A DNA stretch of 64,000 nucleotides from Kordia jejudonensis (GTDB lineage: Bacteria; Bacteroidota; Bacteroidia; Flavobacteriales; Flavobacteriaceae), in contig NZ_LBMG01000003.1 in assembly GCF_001005315.1 (NCBI RefSeq), forward strand, positions 124,001-188,000, given 5' to 3'. This document shows positions 1 through 8,583 of this stretch, piece by piece (within the stretch, counting starts at the first letter, position 1; each line of letters starts with the position of its first letter). The translations under genes and the position numbers were made by a program. The notes beneath the pieces are model-generated. The model saw nothing but the letters and a program-made list of their open reading frames with translations, had not been told where the DNA came from and did not search any database.

Positions 1-132
1 ATGGTTTATGTACAACGATTGAAGATGTAATTTGATGCAGCTCAAAATGTTTGTGAAAAATAGTAATGTAAAGAAACGCTTTTGATACGTGTGTTGTAAT
101 TCTTAAGAAGAAAATCAGTTCAGTTTAGAGCG

Positions 133-165
133 AAAAAAACCTCGATAAATTTAGAATTACCGAGG
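133..165 (-). terminator. Rho-independent terminator-like hairpin, minus strand
   Basis: CCTCG (140-144) pairs with CGAGG (161-165), and the stem continues inward with TAA/TTA after one A-C mismatch. Read on the minus strand the hairpin is followed by seven T residues (A run at 133-139). No minus-strand gene is evident just upstream, so the transcript it would end is unknown. Confidence 0.45.
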
Positions 166-695
166 GAAGAAAAACTAGTAAATAGGTTTTGAGATGTATT
201 TTCTTTTTCCCGAATATTTTTAATAACTCATCGGATAGTTATTATTCTTTTTCATAGCAATTTTTTCCCAACCTACATATGTGTATTTACAAATTAAAAA
301 AAGGGCAACAAAGACTTTAGCCTCGATCTCAATAGCTTTGCTGCCACTTATTTTCAACTAATAAAAAACCGACTTAATTGAACTTATTAGTTTTAAAACT
401 TTTTGTTTTTAACCTAACTTGATACTAAAACAGGCTATCTAGAAAATACCCTACTATTTTTTTAAAAAAAATTAAAAAATTTCAATTTAAAATGTTAAAA
501 TCATCAAGAATCCTTTATAAATAGGCAGTTTTCGTGAAGTATACTAGCATTAAAAAAAATGAATCTTTTTTATTCCTACACCAAAAAATTTAAAAAAGTA
601 ACTACGTGTAAACGTCATCAAAAGATAAAAAATGAAGTCTTTATAATGAATTTTAAGTGTTTCATTGCAATAGTCTACCCTAAAATAAAATTGCG

Positions 696-703
696 TAATT
701 TTG
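696..703 (+). promoter_or_regulatory. Candidate -7 promoter element for the sigma factor gene
   Basis: TAATTTTG matches the Bacteroidota -7 consensus TAnnTTTG and lies 22 bases before the ATG at 726. No good TTTG -33 element is seen at the usual distance, so this is only a partial promoter match. Confidence 0.35.
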
Positions 704-725
704 GAAAAACTAATTTTAAAAATTA

Positions 726-1238
726 ATGGCTGCAGAGGAAAAATCTGTTTGTGAATCAAAAAACTTTGAAACCATCTTCAAGACCAATGCTGAAACGCTC
801 CGAAACTTTATATATTATAAGTGTGGAAATGAGCAGCAGGCAGAAGATATCGTTCAAGAAGCATTTGTAAAACTCTGGAAAAACTGCGCAAAAGTAATAT
901 TTACAAAAGCAAAATCGTATCTGTATACTGTAGCCAATAACATGTTTCTAAATGAAGTTGCACACGCGAAAGTAGTTTTAAAATACAAACAGCAAAGCCC
1001 TGGAAAAGTTTCCAACGAAACGCCTGAGTTTATCTTACGAGAAAAAGAATTTCAAGAAAAACTACAACGAACCATTGCAAAACTTCCGGAAGGACAACGA
1101 GAAGTTTTTTTACTCAACAGAATCGACAAAAAAACATACAAAGAAATAGCAGAAATTATAGGACTTTCTGTGAAAGCTGTAGAAAAAAGAATGCATAAAG
1201 CATTAGTTACATTAAGAAAAGAAATAGGAAATATATAA
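726..1238 (+). CDS. ECF RNA polymerase sigma factor (FecI-like, sigma-70 family)
   Basis: This 170-residue protein has the two-domain ECF layout. Region 2 lies at about residues 20-85, with the helix containing AEDIVQEAFVKLW, and region 4 at about 118-168, with LPEGQREVF followed by a helix-turn-helix (YKEIAEIIGLSVKAVEKR). It should recruit RNA polymerase to a small set of cell-envelope promoters. It is followed by a FecR-type anti-sigma factor and a TonB-dependent receptor, the usual order of a Bacteroidota surface-signalling system in which ligand binding by the receptor releases the sigma factor. The start at 726 is the first ATG and lies 22 bases after a -7-like element. The function is firm by family; the ligand and regulon are unknown. 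Confidence 0.93.
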   Translation: MAAEEKSVCESKNFETIFKTNAETLRNFIYYKCGNEQQAEDIVQEAFVKLWKNCAKVIFTKAKSYLYTVANNMFLNEVAHAKVVLKYKQQSPGKVSNETPEFILREKEFQEKLQRTIAKLPEGQREVFLLNRIDKKTYKEIAEIIGLSVKAVEKRMHKALVTLRKEIGNI

Positions 1239-1242
1239 AAAT

Positions 1243-1252
1243 GGTAGGGTAT
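1243..1252 (+). promoter_or_regulatory. Possible ECF-dependent promoter motif between the sigma factor and fecR genes
   Basis: GGTAGGGTAT lies in the 52-base gap between the two genes. Its reverse complement matches 9 of 10 bases at 446-455, upstream of the sigma factor. Recurrence at both ends of the sigma gene suggests a site for the encoded sigma factor, so that fecR and the receptor are autoregulated, but this is inference from two occurrences. Confidence 0.25.
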
Positions 1253-1290
1253 TCGTAAAGAAAACTGTTCTATTACCGAATCAAGTAGAA

Positions 1291-2205
1291 ATGATGGAAG
1301 ATAAATATGACGATACATTTTTAGCAAAATGGCTAAGTGGTGATATTTCGGAAGCAGAAAAAACTCGTTTTGAGCGCTCCTCGGAGTATCATGATTATGT
1401 TAAAATCATTGAAGGGACAAACCAATTGGAAGCACCTTCTTTTGATACACAACGCCTATGGTCTAAAATAAATGACAAAAAAGAAACGAAAACCAGAAAG
1501 TTAGTTCCTTCTTGGATGTATGCCGCTGCCGCTGTAATACTTTTAGTGGTTGGACTTACATATGTTTATGCTCCAGCAGGAGAAACGTTTCAAACAGGAT
1601 ATGGAGACCAAATGGCAGTTACATTGCCTGATGGATCACAAGCAATCTTAAATGCAAAATCAAGTGTAACATTTGATGAAAGTTCTTGGGAAACCAACAG
1701 AACAGTTGCACTTACAGGAGAAGCATTTTTTAAAGTTGAAAAAGGACAAAAATTTACCGTTTCAACAAATGCTGGCACGGTTGAAGTACTTGGAACACAA
1801 TTTAATGTACGTACAGGAACTGACGTATTTGAAGTAAAATGCACAGAAGGAAAAGTAAAAGTGACCACTTCCAACAACGAATCATCAACTTTAACAGTCG
1901 GAAATGCCTTTTCAAAACTAGCTGGAAAAACATCAAAATGGGACTTCAATATAAATGATAACACATGGCGAGAAGGCGAAAGCAATTTCCGCGAAATACC
2001 TTTAAAACATGTCATTGAAGCCATTGAAAATCAATACGAAATCACAATTGCACACGATAACATAGATACAACACAGCGCTTTACAGGAAGCTTCTCTCAC
2101 AAAAATTTAAAGCTTGCTTTACGCACAGTCTTTGTTCCTATGGAAATTTCATATACTTTTAAGGACGAAAATACAAATACCGTTATCCTTAAAAATGCGA
2201 AATAA
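1291..2205 (+). CDS. FecR-family anti-sigma factor
   Basis: This 304-residue inner-membrane protein has a short cytoplasmic N-terminal part (about 1-70) that should bind the sigma factor, one membrane segment at about 75-94, a periplasmic FecR domain at about 100-195 (GDQMAVTLPDGSQAILNA; GEAFFKVEKGQKFTVSTNAG), and a C-terminal DUF4974-like domain at about 230-300 related to the short domain at the start of TonB receptors. It should hold the upstream sigma factor inactive until the downstream receptor signals. It sits 52 bases after the sigma gene and 53 bases before the receptor. Two ATG codons in a row (1291 and 1294) make the exact start uncertain by one residue. Confidence 0.93.
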   Translation: MMEDKYDDTFLAKWLSGDISEAEKTRFERSSEYHDYVKIIEGTNQLEAPSFDTQRLWSKINDKKETKTRKLVPSWMYAAAAVILLVVGLTYVYAPAGETFQTGYGDQMAVTLPDGSQAILNAKSSVTFDESSWETNRTVALTGEAFFKVEKGQKFTVSTNAGTVEVLGTQFNVRTGTDVFEVKCTEGKVKVTTSNNESSTLTVGNAFSKLAGKTSKWDFNINDNTWREGESNFREIPLKHVIEAIENQYEITIAHDNIDTTQRFTGSFSHKNLKLALRTVFVPMEISYTFKDENTNTVILKNAK

Positions 2206-2258
2206 TTAACTATTTTTAAGTTAAAACGTTCGCTTAGTAGAGAGTTACCAGAACGTAT

Positions 2259-4859
2259 ATGAGAAGAATCTTAAGTGTTGTTTTACTACTCATCACACAA
2301 ACATTGTTTTCCCAAAACAATGTCGATTTCTCGTTTACAAATGAACCACTTCAAAACGTCTTAACAACTATTGAAAAAGCATACGATATTAAGTTTTCAT
2401 ATCGTGCCGAATTAGTTAAAGACAAACGCATTACACTTACGCTAAAAGATGCAAACCTAACTACGGTATTTCAACAACTACAATCACAAGTAAAAATTGT
2501 GTTTGAAAAAGTAGACGATCGGTACTACATCATCCGAAATCAGACACAAGAAGGAAAAGTACGAATCTGTGGCGTTTTGGTCGATGCTGAAAGTCAAATA
2601 CCTATCATTGATGCTTCTGTGGTCAACAAAACACAAGCAAAAGGAACAGTTTCCGATGCCAACGGCTACTTTGAGCTCTATCTATCATTTCCTTCTGATA
2701 CCATAGAAATAAGATATTTAGGATACAAAACCAAACAAATTCTTGCACAAGAACTACAAACAAAGCCATGTACAAACCTATTTTTAGTAGCTGAAAAATT
2801 TAGTCTCAAAGAAGTACTAATTAGCAACTATCTTACTTCTGGAATTAACAAAAGAAGCAATGGCGCATTAACCATATCTCCCGAAAAATTAGGAATATTA
2901 CCAGGACTTACCGAACCTGATGTATTGCAAAGTATTCAACTATTGCCAGGTGTTCAAAGTCCAAACGAAACGGCTTCAGGTCTATTCATTCGTGGCGGAA
3001 CACCAGATCAAAACCTAATACTTTGGGACGGAATAAAAATGTATCACTCAGGTCACTTTTTTGGTTTAATATCTGCTTTTAATCCTTATGTTATAGAAGA
3101 AGTATCTGTATACAAAAGCGGCACAGAAACACGTTATGGCGATCGAATTTCGGGTGTTATTGACATTCAAACTGATACGAAAGTTCCTGAAAAACTCTCT
3201 GGCGGATTTGGGTTCAATATGACACATGCCGATGCGTATTTAAAAGTACCTATAGGCGAAAAATTTGGCGTTACCGTTTCAGCACGAAGAGCATTTACAG
3301 ATGTCTTGGAAACATTTACCTATGATAATTTCTCCGAACGTGTATTTCAAAATACAAAAATTACGAAAGGAACAGAAATCGCAGAAAATATATTCTCGGA
3401 AACGACAAATCGATTCTTTTTTACAGATTATACAATAAAACTCATTGGAAAACTATCAGACAAAGATGAAATTATGGTCAGTAACTTGATGACCAAAAAT
3501 GAACTCGATTTTGGTTCTAAAGTTGAATTTTTTGAAGAAACCTCACGCGATCAATTAAGCATACAAAACTCAGGAATAAGCGGTTTTTGGAAACGACAAT
3601 GGAATGATAAATTTTCACACGATCTTAAAATATATCACTCCAAATTTGACTTTGAATATTTAGGACGATTTCAAGGCGATATTGTGCAACTCGTTGAAGA
3701 AGACCGAAAACAAAACACCATTAGAGATGTAGGATTTTCGTATGATACCTTCTGGAAAATCAACGAAAAAAACGAAATACAATCAGGATTTCAATTTTCT
3801 TCAAATGATGTTTCGTTTAGCTTTTCAGGATTTAGCGCCGATGATGAAGGAATTTCACGGTATCTGAGTGCTGAGGAAAGCATTAACAATTCGTATGCAT
3901 TGTACACTTCGTACAAATACAACGATCAAAAAAACTTAATCATAAACGCTGGTTTGCGTGGCAATTACTTCAGTACCACAAGAACACTATTTTTAGAGCC
4001 GCGTTTACACATTGAAAAAAAATTAAGCAAACGCTTTAGCACTACACTATCTGCGGAAGTAAAACACCAAGCAGTAAGTCAAATCATAGAATTCAATACA
4101 GCAAATTTAGGATTAGAAAATCAAGTATGGGCCATTGCCAATGGAGATGAATTTCCAATTCTAAAAAGTCAACAAATATCGGCAGGTTTTCTATTCAATA
4201 AAAAAGGTTGGCGTGTCAATGTGGACGGATATTACAAAAATATATCAGGACTCACTTCCCTCAACAGAAGCTTTGGAAGTACAAGTGTTATAGAAACTTT
4301 TACAGAAGGGCGAAGTAAAATAACAGGGGTTGATGTCTTGGTAGAAAAGAAAATTGACAACTACCAAACGTGGATGGGCTATTCGTATACCAACAATCAA
4401 TTTGAATTCTCTCAAATAAACAGTGGCGTGCGATTTCCTGGAAACTATGACATTACACATTACTTTCGTTGGGCACATTCATATACAATTGATAATTTCA
4501 AATTTTCACTTGGCTGGAATTACCGAACAGGAACGCCATATACGCCTGTAACGTCAGAAACGCAAGCAAACGGAGACTTGTTTGTCTTTATTGGAGAAAC
4601 GAACACAGTGCGCATCCCTGACTATCATCGGTTAGATTTTTCAGGAACATATACTTTCAATTTTGATAAAAATAGCAATTGGAAAGGAAAAATAGGATTT
4701 TCGTTATTAAATATTTACAATCGTAAAAATCTATTAGAACGGTATTACGAAATCAGACCTTTCTTAAATGATGACAATGAGGTTCAATTCCGTTTACAAA
4801 CTGTAGATAATATTTCATTGGGATTAACGCCGAATTTGGTATTTAGAGTGGATTTTTAG
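2259..4859 (+). CDS. TonB-dependent outer-membrane receptor with N-terminal signalling domain
   Basis: The 866-residue product begins with a signal peptide (about 1-18, ending LFSQ). A secretin/TonB short N-terminal (STN) domain follows at about 20-95, then a carboxypeptidase-regulatory-like beta-sandwich at about 100-180 (GTVSDANGYFELYL), a plug domain at about 195-310 (GLFIRGGTPDQNLILWDG), and a 22-strand-type barrel to a terminal aromatic residue. The STN domain marks it as a signal-transducing receptor that contacts the FecR protein encoded just upstream. No SusD-like partner follows, so a glycan-uptake pair is unlikely and a siderophore, metal chelate or small peptide is more plausible; the sequence does not say which. 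A weak hairpin followed by seven T residues (4860-4892) may end the transcript. Confidence 0.93.
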   Translation: MRRILSVVLLLITQTLFSQNNVDFSFTNEPLQNVLTTIEKAYDIKFSYRAELVKDKRITLTLKDANLTTVFQQLQSQVKIVFEKVDDRYYIIRNQTQEGKVRICGVLVDAESQIPIIDASVVNKTQAKGTVSDANGYFELYLSFPSDTIEIRYLGYKTKQILAQELQTKPCTNLFLVAEKFSLKEVLISNYLTSGINKRSNGALTISPEKLGILPGLTEPDVLQSIQLLPGVQSPNETASGLFIRGGTPDQNLILWDGIKMYHSGHFFGLISAFNPYVIEEVSVYKSGTETRYGDRISGVIDIQTDTKVPEKLSGGFGFNMTHADAYLKVPIGEKFGVTVSARRAFTDVLETFTYDNFSERVFQNTKITKGTEIAENIFSETTNRFFFTDYTIKLIGKLSDKDEIMVSNLMTKNELDFGSKVEFFEETSRDQLSIQNSGISGFWKRQWNDKFSHDLKIYHSKFDFEYLGRFQGDIVQLVEEDRKQNTIRDVGFSYDTFWKINEKNEIQSGFQFSSNDVSFSFSGFSADDEGISRYLSAEESINNSYALYTSYKYNDQKNLIINAGLRGNYFSTTRTLFLEPRLHIEKKLSKRFSTTLSAEVKHQAVSQIIEFNTANLGLENQVWAIANGDEFPILKSQQISAGFLFNKKGWRVNVDGYYKNISGLTSLNRSFGSTSVIETFTEGRSKITGVDVLVEKKIDNYQTWMGYSYTNNQFEFSQINSGVRFPGNYDITHYFRWAHSYTIDNFKFSLGWNYRTGTPYTPVTSETQANGDLFVFIGETNTVRIPDYHRLDFSGTYTFNFDKNSNWKGKIGFSLLNIYNRKNLLERYYEIRPFLNDDNEVQFRLQTVDNISLGLTPNLVFRVDF

Positions 4860-4926
4860 TGAAACTTAATTTAGATACAATTTCATTTTTTTAGTACGAT
4901 CAAGCTGAAGCATTTTTATTAGATTT

Positions 4927-5724
4927 CTAACTATTCTCTATACATTCTTCCAAATAATCAGACATACCATTTGCCAAAAACTCAACTAATGGAGTATTTG
5001 ATTTTTCATTTTCACACGCCACAATCGTACTGATATATTCAAATATATCTTTACCAGATGTTATTTTTTTAAAGATAGGAGGACAATTATTCTTCATTAA
5101 AATAGTACCTATAATTATTCTACACACTCTACCATTTCCGTCGGCAAAAGGATGAATTTCATTTAGAAATTTATTATGAAAATAACTTAAAGCAGTAATT
5201 AAATGTGTTTCAACTGCTGAATTATCTATATTTTTTATGTGTGAATTAAATAGATCAATGTGTGATGCCATAACAATCTCCAAGTTGTAATGTGCAACAT
5301 ACTCCTTATTTTCAAAATGAGGTTCTCTGTAGCCAACTGTTGGTATATTTCTATATTCGCCAACCAAATGTGGATTAAAATCTGTTTCCCATGCAAGTTC
5401 GCTATTCATTAAATCTTTGTGGATTTCCTTAATAGAAAGCTCTGTTAATTCAAAAGAATCATATCTGTTTAGTATAGATTCCAAAACTTCTTTGTGATTA
5501 GAAACATCTAGTAAACTCTTCATTCTACTTTTTCTAACGAGCTCACCATTTAAAAACCGAATTGTATCTCCATATTGTAGTTCTTCATCTTCTATTTTAG
5601 AAGAATAAAAAGAATAATCGTTTATCAAATTGGTTTTAAATTCTTATGTCCAATCTTGAACAGGAAATCTGTTTCTGAAGTTTTCTAACGCTAAATTGAA
5701 CCGTTGTAAGGAATCGGAAAGCAT
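4927..5724 (-). pseudogene. Fic-domain (AMPylase-type) gene interrupted by an in-frame stop
   Basis: The frame from ATG at 5724 runs 26 codons (ending NRFPVQDWT), meets TAA at 5644-5646, and then continues without any frame change into a Fic protein. The downstream part has only a TTG (5626-5628) as possible start. The Fic core motif HPFADGNGR is complete (His codon at 5152-5154), and the N-terminal SSKIED resembles the inhibitory [ST]xxxE[GN] motif of class II Fic proteins, with Asp where Gly or Asn is usual. The 26 codons before the stop read like the missing N-terminal part. The gene may therefore be a nonsense pseudogene, a 233-residue protein made from TTG, a read-through case, or a sequencing error. 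The ATG lies four bases after the stop of the 77-codon gene, so the two are probably co-transcribed. Confidence 0.75.
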
Positions 5725-5728
5725 CTAG

Positions 5729-5962
5729 TTAATTGTTATACTTAGAGAAAATAAAACGAACCCAACGTTTGATATCGTGAGGATAAGCAAATAAATCATT
5801 GTTTCTTTTAACCAAAGTTTTACCAAAGAAAAATTGATCAAAATCCGATTTAAAGGAATTTGGAATTTTTTTCACTGATACCAAATCTTTAGTAAAAGAT
5901 AATTCTTTAAGTGTCGATATGTCTGTTCTATTTATTAACATAGTAACTTTTAGAGTCTTCAT
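5729..5962 (-). CDS. Small protein of unknown function preceding fic
   Basis: This 77-residue protein is not recognised. It is basic and rich in Lys and Phe, with no signal peptide or membrane segment; its end contains HDIKRWVRFIFSK. It starts inside an 18-base palindrome (5958-5975) and ends four bases before the ATG of the fic frame, so the two form a tight two-gene unit. The size, position and operator-like palindrome suggest an antitoxin or partner of the Fic protein, but no family resemblance supports that; it remains an inference from context. Confidence 0.6.
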   Translation of the reverse strand: MKTLKVTMLINRTDISTLKELSFTKDLVSVKKIPNSFKSDFDQFFFGKTLVKRNNDLFAYPHDIKRWVRFIFSKYNN

Positions 5963-5975
5963 TCATATGAATGAA
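5958..5975 (-). promoter_or_regulatory. 18-base palindrome over the start codon of the small fic-linked gene
   Basis: TTCATTCATATGAATGAA is a perfect palindrome and contains the minus-strand ATG (5960-5962). A TATATTTG element on the minus strand (5984-5991) matches the Bacteroidota -7 box and would start transcription close to or within the palindrome, the position of a repressor site. No matching -33 TTTG is present. Confidence 0.45.
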
Positions 5976-6051
5976 ACCTACTACAAATATAAAATAAAGA
6001 TATGAAATATAAATGATAACAGCTATTCACTAGCTAAGGTTGCAGTAAAAC

Positions 6052-7212
6052 CTACAATTGCAAATCTTTCCGATGCAACAATCGCGTCAATTTAATAGAC
6101 AAATCAGTCAATATGATTTTAGAATTTCCGTTGCGTTCTATATGATAAATAGCATCTTGCAATTCGGTAGAAATATCCAGAATATTATTTCCGTGCACAA
6201 ATGGTGCAAATTTCTCTAAAAAGAAACCTTTGGTATGCGGTTCAAAAAACACCAAATCGGTTGCGGTATAATTTTGTAGTAAAGCTTGTCGAAAAAGATT
6301 CAAACAAAAACCTAAAAACTTCTTCTGCGTTTCACGACCGGTTTTGGCAACTTCTTCGCTCCAGGCAATCAAATCGCGAATGGCCGTTTTATTTCCTTTT
6401 GCTTTAAAAGCAGAACGAACCCAAGCCACAAACCACGTTTCAAACTGTAAATCTTCCGAATCCTGATTGACCAAATCTACCGCTTTGTTATAATTTCCAT
6501 TTGATTGATGCGCAATTTTAGTCGCTTCCGCTTCCAAAACATTCATCTTTTGCATCAACGATTCCTTAATTGCTTGTTCGCCCAAAGGAGGAAAATGTAA
6601 AATTTGGCAACGGGAACGAATCGTATTAATAATCTGTTCTTCGTCTTCAGCAATTAAAATAAATAAAGTTTTATTTGGTGGTTCTTCAAGCAACTTTAGC
6701 AACTTATTTGCAGCAGCCGTATTCATACGTTCCGCCATCCAAATAATCATTACTTTATAACCACCTTCATATGACTTTAACGCCAACGATTTTACAATAT
6801 CGAGCGCTTCGTCAACTCCAATTTGTCCTTGTTTATTATCAATGCCAAGCAATTTATACCAATCAAATAAATTTCCATAAGGTTGTTCTTGGATAAATTC
6901 GCGCCATTCTTCCATAAAATGCTTGGATACAGGATGACTTTTCACCTTATGATTTCCCGCGACAGGAAAGGCAAAATGCAAATCGGGATGCGAAATGTGG
7001 TTAAATTTTAAATTACAAGCGTCGTTTCCACCGGTATTTTCTCCTTCCATATTTTGACACAACACATATTGCGCATACGCAACTGCCAGTGGAAGTGTTC
7101 CGCAACCTTCTGGTCCAACAAAAAGTTGTGCATGCGGAATTCGTCCACGATCGGCACTCAATGTCAGATGTTTTTTAATATGTGTTAAACCTAAAATATC
7201 TTGAAAAAGCAT
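6052..7212 (-). CDS. holB: DNA polymerase III delta' subunit (clamp loader)
   Basis: The 386-residue protein has the AAA+ clamp-loader fold, which loads the sliding clamp at replication forks. It begins MLFQDILGLTHIKKHL. The nucleotide-binding loop reads GPEGCGTLPLA, without the Walker lysine, as is usual for delta'. Further landmarks are the Bacteroidota-type stretch GENTGGNDACNLKF, the central MIIWMAERMNTAAANKLLK and LLEEPPNKTLF segments, and the sensor region IRSRCQILHFPPL. The frame extends 23 codons upstream to 7281, but those codons look unlike the family. ATG at 7212 matches the conserved N-terminus, and a TATATTTG promoter element ends only four bases before it. Confidence 0.92.
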   Translation of the reverse strand: MLFQDILGLTHIKKHLTLSADRGRIPHAQLFVGPEGCGTLPLAVAYAQYVLCQNMEGENTGGNDACNLKFNHISHPDLHFAFPVAGNHKVKSHPVSKHFMEEWREFIQEQPYGNLFDWYKLLGIDNKQGQIGVDEALDIVKSLALKSYEGGYKVMIIWMAERMNTAAANKLLKLLEEPPNKTLFILIAEDEEQIINTIRSRCQILHFPPLGEQAIKESLMQKMNVLEAEATKIAHQSNGNYNKAVDLVNQDSEDLQFETWFVAWVRSAFKAKGNKTAIRDLIAWSEEVAKTGRETQKKFLGFCLNLFRQALLQNYTATDLVFFEPHTKGFFLEKFAPFVHGNNILDISTELQDAIYHIERNGNSKIILTDLSIKLTRLLHRKDLQL

Positions 7213-7216
7213 AGCG

Positions 7217-7224
7217 CAAATATA
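7217..7224 (-). promoter_or_regulatory. -7 promoter element immediately before holB
   Basis: On the minus strand TATATTTG is followed by CGCT and then the holB ATG. If this -7 box is used, transcription would begin at or next to the start codon, giving a leaderless or nearly leaderless mRNA. No clear TTTG -33 element is visible, so use of the site is uncertain. Confidence 0.4.
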
Positions 7225-7338
7225 GTTGTAACGATTTAATTTTACACAATAACACGCATTACTTTCAAAAGGAAATATCAATAATTACGACAAAGGAAGT
7301 ATCTTTACCATAACGCGATCAAAAACTATAAAAACCTC

Positions 7339-8439
7339 ATGGCGGACCAAGCGCTTCTTTTCATTCCTGACATTTCTGGATTTACCGAATTTGTGCAACA
7401 TACGGCAATTCAACACAGTCGTCATATTATTTCGGAACTCTTAGAACTCTTGATCGATAATAATATATCAGGATTGCAATTGGCTGAAATTGAAGGAGAT
7501 GCTTTATTTTTCTATCGAATTGGCGCTGTAAATATCAATCAAGTTCGCGAACAAGTAAAACGAATGTACCTAGCATTTCATACCTATCTGAAACGCTACG
7601 AATACGAAAAAATTTGCCAATGTGGCGCGTGTTCGTCTGTGTACAATCTATCGCTAAAATTTGTCGTGCATTATGGTGAAATTGAGTTTATCTCCGTAAA
7701 AGATTCCAACAAACCCTACGGAAGCAATGTCATAAAAGTACATCGATTGCTCAAAAATGATGTACCAATTGCGGAATATGCACTATTTACACAAGACATT
7801 GATCCTGAAAACATTTCAAAATTGGAGCATCAATTACAAGCAGATTATGACTTTGGTCAGATAAACTATGCATACGAATCACTTTCAGACTACAAAAATG
7901 AACTTCCTGAAATTTCACCAATTCCAGACAATGTACCCAAACATAATTTGTACAGTAAAGAAGCAAGCATCAATATGCCCATTTTAGAACTCTATGAAAC
8001 CATTAGTAATTTTGACTATCGTTTATTGTGGGCAAAAGGAATTGATAAGATTGAATACGAAAAAAATCGTGTCAATCGGATGGGAGACAAGCACAAATGT
8101 CTCATTGATAAAAACACCATCAATCCGAAAACGGTAACCAAAAAATCGGCAAAAAATCAATTGGTCTATGGCGAATCGACAACGGAAGTTCCATTTACCA
8201 AAAAACTAAATGTTTATTACGTACTAGAAGCTGAAAATGAGCAAAAAACACGACTCAGAATTGAAGTATTTGTCGATTTTAAGCCATTCGGTATCTTACT
8301 AAAACGTTTGATGAAAAAAAACTTCAAAAAAGTCATTCCCGAAAATATAAAAGAACTTATATTGCTTGCTGATTCAGGATTCAATCCGAATTCTGTATTG
8401 GAACTTCGTGATGAAGATCTCAACTACAAAAAAGACTAG
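7339..8439 (+). CDS. DUF2652-family protein
   Basis: The 366-residue protein opens with ADQALLFIPDISGFTEFV and continues with EIEGDALFFYRIG. These motifs are characteristic of DUF2652 proteins, whose N-terminal half (about 1-150) resembles a class III nucleotide-cyclase fold. A Cys cluster (CQCGACSSV, about residues 94-102) follows. The C-terminal half (about 205-350) has the look of a SRPBCC/START-like ligand-binding domain, with alternating strands and a closing helix. No catalytic activity can be assigned. It is transcribed divergently from holB across a 126-base gap and lies upstream of pgk. The family assignment is good; the role is unknown. Confidence 0.8.
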   Translation: MADQALLFIPDISGFTEFVQHTAIQHSRHIISELLELLIDNNISGLQLAEIEGDALFFYRIGAVNINQVREQVKRMYLAFHTYLKRYEYEKICQCGACSSVYNLSLKFVVHYGEIEFISVKDSNKPYGSNVIKVHRLLKNDVPIAEYALFTQDIDPENISKLEHQLQADYDFGQINYAYESLSDYKNELPEISPIPDNVPKHNLYSKEASINMPILELYETISNFDYRLLWAKGIDKIEYEKNRVNRMGDKHKCLIDKNTINPKTVTKKSAKNQLVYGESTTEVPFTKKLNVYYVLEAENEQKTRLRIEVFVDFKPFGILLKRLMKKNFKKVIPENIKELILLADSGFNPNSVLELRDEDLNYKKD

Positions 8440-8583
8440 TGCTTTCTTAATTTCAGTATAGCATTGCTACGCTTACATTAAAAAGCGCAGTGTAACGTTA
8501 GTATTTGAAGTAGTTTAGAACTGTAATAGATTTTCTAATTCAGCATGCGGATTTTAACAACAATAACCGAAAAATAAAACACT

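Larger units (their letters stand above)
1..725. other. Intergenic stretch without a convincing gene
   Basis: No reading frame here looks coding. The first 30 bases could be the end of a frame that enters from outside, stopping at 28-30, but that is too short to judge. The stretch holds a minus-strand terminator-like hairpin (133-165), an imperfect inverted repeat (304-313 with 336-345, one mismatch), the motif ATACCCTAC at 446-454, and a promoter element just before the sigma factor gene. A 69-codon minus-strand frame at 550-759 overlaps the sigma factor start and has no recognisable features. Confidence 0.6.

Noticed and set aside
550-759. 69-codon minus-strand frame upstream of the sigma factor
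   Set aside because: It overlaps the start and promoter of a firm gene, has no recognisable motif and is composed of AT-rich codons expected by chance.
6052-7281. Longer holB start at 7281
   Set aside because: The extra 23 residues do not resemble the family, and a -7 promoter element lies between this start and the accepted one.
8440-8583. Possible regulatory hairpins between the DUF2652 gene and pgk
   Set aside because: Only short imperfect stems without a T run or consensus promoter were found.
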